Shown: in pieces, positions 61,050-64,000 of the stretch | Layout: every line of letters starts with the position of its first letter | How positions within the stretch are numbered: position 1 is the first letter of the stretch | Assembly: GCA_023055425.1 (NCBI GenBank) | Contig: JALGPY010000001.1 | Location: 69,682,994-69,746,993 of the forward strand | From: Linanthus parryae | Taxonomy: Eukaryota; Streptophyta; Magnoliopsida; Ericales; Polemoniaceae | DNA length: 64,000 nucleotides | Direction: 5' to 3' | Position numbers and translations under genes: made by a program | Notes under the pieces: model-generated | Databases searched by the model: none | The model's input: the letters and a program-made list of their open reading frames with translations, nothing else | What the model was told of the DNA's origin: nothing

Positions 61050-61283
61050 TCATAACCCTTTTGCAATCTTCTTCGTTTGGAATCGAAAGATATTCCACAT
61101 TTCAACTCTGAGATCGCCTCTCAAACCCCAGATCCCCTTAGCGATATTTGCAACTGTATTCGCCGATAGCAATTTCTGGGGGATTAGGTGGCCAACCAGA
61201 ACTTTCTGACCAACTTGATTCGCAACTTTGATATCCTCCTCGAGATCTATGTTTTCATCTTGTCGAATAACCTCCGAATCCAT
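61050..61283 (-). pseudogene. LINE ORF1 N-terminal fragment (DUF4283), probably LINE2
   Basis: The ATG at 61283 opens 77 codons with KVLVGHLIPQKLLSANTV and IAKGIWGLRGDLRVEMWNIF, matching the first half of DUF4283 (LVG...L...N...V...L...W...). It stops at the edge of the LTR-like block. Strand and domain order fit the missing start of LINE2 ORF1. Confidence 0.62.
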
Positions 61284-61542
61284 TTTTGAGGACAGGGAAG
61301 AATAGTCCTCACTTTGAGAGAAAGCACGGGAGAATGAAACAAAGAGGAAATAAGAACAAGAGCGGAATAAGGAAACATAGTAAATGACTAACGGGACAAT
61401 TGATATACAAGGACGATTTGACGGAGCAAGAAAAACTCCACAACCTGAATTACCAAGGACAAAGGGTATGGAAAACCCAGAATTCTCACCCCTAAAATTT
61501 GCAGAGCAAAATCTAGAGAGAGAAACCTTTGGATGTTATCTT

Positions 61543-61913
61543 ACTTTTTCTTTCGTAATCGAGTCACTTTGATCCGGTAATTTGGATAGTAAAATGGTGT
61601 AGTTTTTTGATAATTTGAAATGATGCTGTAAAGTAAACTTTACTCTACTATACAAAATCTTGTATGGTTTTACTAATTAAATCACCGGGTGAAAGTAAAC
61701 TCGGGAGAAAGAGAGGGACTCAGGTAGTAGTAGTATGCAATAAGCTTCACAATTATTCATCAAAAAAAAAAAAAAAAAGCTTCACAGTTAATTTGAAGGT
61801 TCGGCGAATTCGGAACAAAGAGGCCTTTTCAAATTTCTAGCTTAAAACCCCGGAAGGCTAGGGCCGGCCTTGCCTCCGGGAGCCTAGACGGACACTCTCT
61901 CGCGCACGGAAAA
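61543..61913 (+). promoter_or_regulatory. Upstream region of the SMUBP-2-like gene
   Basis: About 370 bp separate the LINE2 edge from the start codon. It contains a TAG-repeat stretch (about 61725-61738), a poly(A) of about 17 bases near 61770 and a GC-rich segment just before the ATG (61850-61910). No clear TATA box was found; the core promoter may be TATA-less or displaced. Confidence 0.35.
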
Positions 61914-63245
61914 ATGGAGAAAGGCAAGAAAGCTTCAGCCATGTCCTTGGAGCAGTTCGTCTCCACGATGGCCCCGTTAATCGATATGGAAAAGGTATTG
62001 TTTTTTGTAATATGAGAGCAACAACATGCAGGAAGAGAAACAGCTTAATCGAATTCTAACATGTTTGACTGGTTTAGGAAGCCGAAATATCAGCTTCCAT
62101 GGATTCTGGGGCAACAAGGACTCTGGACAAGGCTCAGAAGAAGGGGTCAACCATTCTTAATTTGAAGTGCGTAGATGCTCAGGTACTTATTATACACCTC
62201 TGTGTAGTGATGATGATTTTAACATTTTTGTTTGTTGTTATGTCCCTCTAATTTTGTTTCTACCGATTTTCTAGACGGGATTGATGGGAAAATCTCTTCT
62301 CGAGTTCCAATCTAATAAAGGCGATGTTCTCCCTGCTCATAAGGTGAATTCATAATTTTGTTTTGTTTTGTTTTAAATATTTTCCAGTGGTCAGATATGT
62401 AAACAATCAGTCATTCACACATTTTCTTGTTGAGTGGAATAAATGTTGAAGGCAGTAACTTGGTTGCAATTTTGATTGACCCAATGTAATGTTTTACTTT
62501 TTTGCAGTTTGGATCTCACGATGTAGTTGTTCTAAAACCAAACAAGGCGGACCTAGGATCTCCTCCGCTGGGTCAAGGCGTGGTCTACCGTCTAAAGGTA
62601 GTAATTTTTGCCTTTTACGTAATGACTGGTTTAATTTGAATATGTGATAGTTCTGGTTATTGTCTTCTAAAGCAAACCATTTTCAGTTACATTGCTTGAG
62701 ATGTTTGTTGCTCATATTAAACAGGATTCGTCAATCACTGTAGCTTTTGAGGACATCCCTGAAGATGGCCTAAATAGTCCGCTTCGGCTGGAGAAATTGG
62801 CTAATGAGGTATGCCTCTGATGCCGGCTCTTTTTCTCCTAGGTTTGTTTTCCTTTCCGCATCAGATCTACTTTAGTTTCATTGTTCAATTTATAAGATAC
62901 GTTTCATGTGCCTTCGAACTGTCTGTGAGTGTGATAAACTCCACAAAGGAAAAACCCAAGCATCATCCTTGGATAATGGTCTAAAAAGAAGTCAAATTCA
63001 GGTTGCGTGAATAAAAGATTCTAGCAGGAAGAGGATTAAATACTATGCAAGTATGCCTGACATTTCAATTGTTCTTGCAGGTGACTTATCGAAGGCTGAA
63101 GGATACCTTGATACAACTAAGTAAGGGTGTTCTGAAGGGACCTGCTGCAGATTTAGTTCCCGTCTTATTTGGAGAGAGGCTACCAACAAAGTCAACAAAG
63201 GATGTTAGCTTTACCACTTTCAATGCGAATCTTGATCACTCTCAG
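61914..63245 (+). CDS. SMUBP-2: SMUBP-2 / IGHMBP2-like SF1 helicase, 5' exons (partial)
   Basis: Six exons with GT-AG borders, all in phase 0: 61914-61994, 62078-62182, 62275-62343, 62508-62597, 62725-62808 and 63081-63245, giving 198 residues. The ATG lies after a purine-rich context, followed by MEKGKKASAMSLEQFVSTM. The sequence matches the N-terminal region of plant DNA-binding protein SMUBP-2: GLMGKSLLEFQSNKGDVLPA, VVYRLKDSSITVAFEDIPED, LIQLSKGVLKGPAADLVPVL and NANLDHSQ. In the family this part forms the beta-barrel and stalk before helicase motif I. The protein is a 5'-to-3' RNA/DNA helicase related to UPF1. The Walker A motif expected right after LDHSQ is not found before 64000, so the next exon lies beyond a long intron or the gene is truncated. 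Confidence 0.88.
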
Positions 63246-64000
63246 GTCCTCTCTCTCTATCTATCTCTCTCTCTCTCTCTCTCTCTCATTTTGTTGTCCG
63301 AGTAAATATGATTTTATAGCTGTTCAGCTACCACCCAAGCCGTACAAGGTGTAAACTTAAAATAGTTTGCAGTCTTTGTCCATTTTGTTTAGAGAAAGCA
63401 AAACGGCTACCAACTTGACTAATGTGTCAAAAGCAAACACAATGTAATAGCATAAGTTGAAGCTGTCATAAACTAGAAGCCTCCAAATGTAAGGAAGTAT
63501 CCTTTTGAGCGACAGCAGCAATAGCCAATAAGAACTGCCTGCCATACTGCTCTCAGGGCTCAGGAGAATGAGCGATGGCGGAAAACAAACTTATCTCATC
63601 TCAAAGATCATGGTAGCTCTTCCGAGGGACAACTGATACACGAAAGTCCAGAACATGCCATCACATGGTCAGCAGCAGGCCAGTCAAGAAAGCCTTGATC
63701 TCCCCTTCCACTGAGAGAATAAAGCCATATAAAGAGCCACAGTAACTATAAATGTCCAGCGTGAACGAATCTTAGTGAATGATTGTTCAATCAGGATATA
63801 TTTTATTATTTTTGGCTTGCAACTAAGAAATGTTAATTGTTACCAAAGCTATCTGTAGTTTTGTAACAAGGATTTTCACTTGACTACCGTTAGGTCGGGA
63901 ATTAGGTTAAGTTCCTCCTTCATGTTAGAGGAAAAATAAACCCAGTGGTGTGCAAATTGTGCTAATTATTTTATTTACCCTTTAACTTAAAATAGAAGCA
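63246..64000 (+). other. Probable intron 6 of the SMUBP-2-like gene
   Basis: It begins with the donor GTCCTC (less common than GTAAGT), then a CT microsatellite to about 63287 and AT-rich DNA. No further helicase exon was recognised on the plus strand. The short frames here show no known domain. Confidence 0.5.

Larger units (their letters stand above)
46558..61542 (-). mobile_element. LINE2 (L1-type), decayed and split by later insertions
   Basis: A 12-base poly(T) at 46558 marks the 3' end of a minus-strand LINE. Its ORF2 and the 3' part of ORF1 occupy 46791-51966. The N-terminal part of a DUF4283 ORF1 on the same strand lies at 61050-61283. The 17 bp before the poly(T), ATTTTTTCTTTTGTAAC (46541-46557), match 61543-61559 ACTTTTTCTTTCGTAAT with three C/T differences. 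That pair fits an aged target duplication bounding one LINE whose ORF1 was opened by the block at about 51968-61040. About 100 codons of ORF1 are missing at the junction. The joining is inference. Confidence 0.6.

Noticed and set aside
61384..61572. 62-codon plus-strand frame upstream of the helicase gene
   Set aside because: It lies in the presumed LINE2 5' UTR on the opposite strand and shows no domain or splice link to the gene.
63357..63545. Antisense 62-codon frame in the last intron
   Set aside because: Hydrophobic, short, no neighbours or domain; a chance frame.

Overview
This is nuclear DNA of a flowering plant, most likely a eudicot. It holds nested retrotransposons of plant lineages (Tat-type Ty3/gypsy, Ty1/copia, plant L1-type LINEs with DUF4283 ORF1 and RNase H-bearing ORF2), GT-AG introns, and the 5' exons of a plant SMUBP-2-like helicase gene at the far right. 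No CRISPR array, rRNA or tRNA gene was seen. Almost all of the first 61.5 kb is transposable-element DNA.

Region 1 (1-40543). The base layer is a tandem array in minus orientation, alternating a 3.5-3.7 kb non-coding block with a 1.26 kb non-coding block. The long block begins TGTAACACCCC on the minus strand. It ends next to a tRNA-iMet-type primer binding site (TAGTATCAGAGC) and is preceded by a purine-rich tract, so it behaves as an LTR and the short block as an internal region. The array therefore reads LTR-int-LTR-int-LTR-int-LTR-int-LTR and ends exactly at an LTR terminus at 40543. Two later insertions interrupt it. One is a 14.57 kb Tat-lineage element (14150-28723, target duplication CTAAC), which carries gag-pro-pol on the plus strand and a decayed, intron-containing plant-mobile-domain gene on the minus strand. 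The other is a decayed LINE (31561-38314, 16-bp target duplication), which ends in about 0.6 kb of non-LINE sequence with an open 120-codon frame.

Region 2 (40544-46557). AT-rich DNA with an LTR-like fragment, then a small copia-type element (42100-~45879) that keeps only a gag relic between its LTRs. Its 3' LTR is split by a 1.73 kb solo LTR (43766-45498).

Region 3 (46558-61542). A minus-strand LINE (LINE2) appears to run from a poly(T) at 46558 to about 61542, with a degenerate 17-bp target duplication. It seems to be split inside ORF1 by an approximately 3.2 kb LTR-like block, which in turn holds LINE3 (52064-57961). LINE3 has an 18-bp target duplication and two uninterrupted ORFs (585 and 1367 residues), making it the youngest and best-preserved element here.

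Region 4 (61543-64000). The only host gene found starts at 61914. Six phase-0 exons encode the first 198 residues of an IGHMBP2/SMUBP-2-type SF1 helicase. The helicase core is not in the window. The LINE2 5' end lies only about 370 bp upstream of its start codon.
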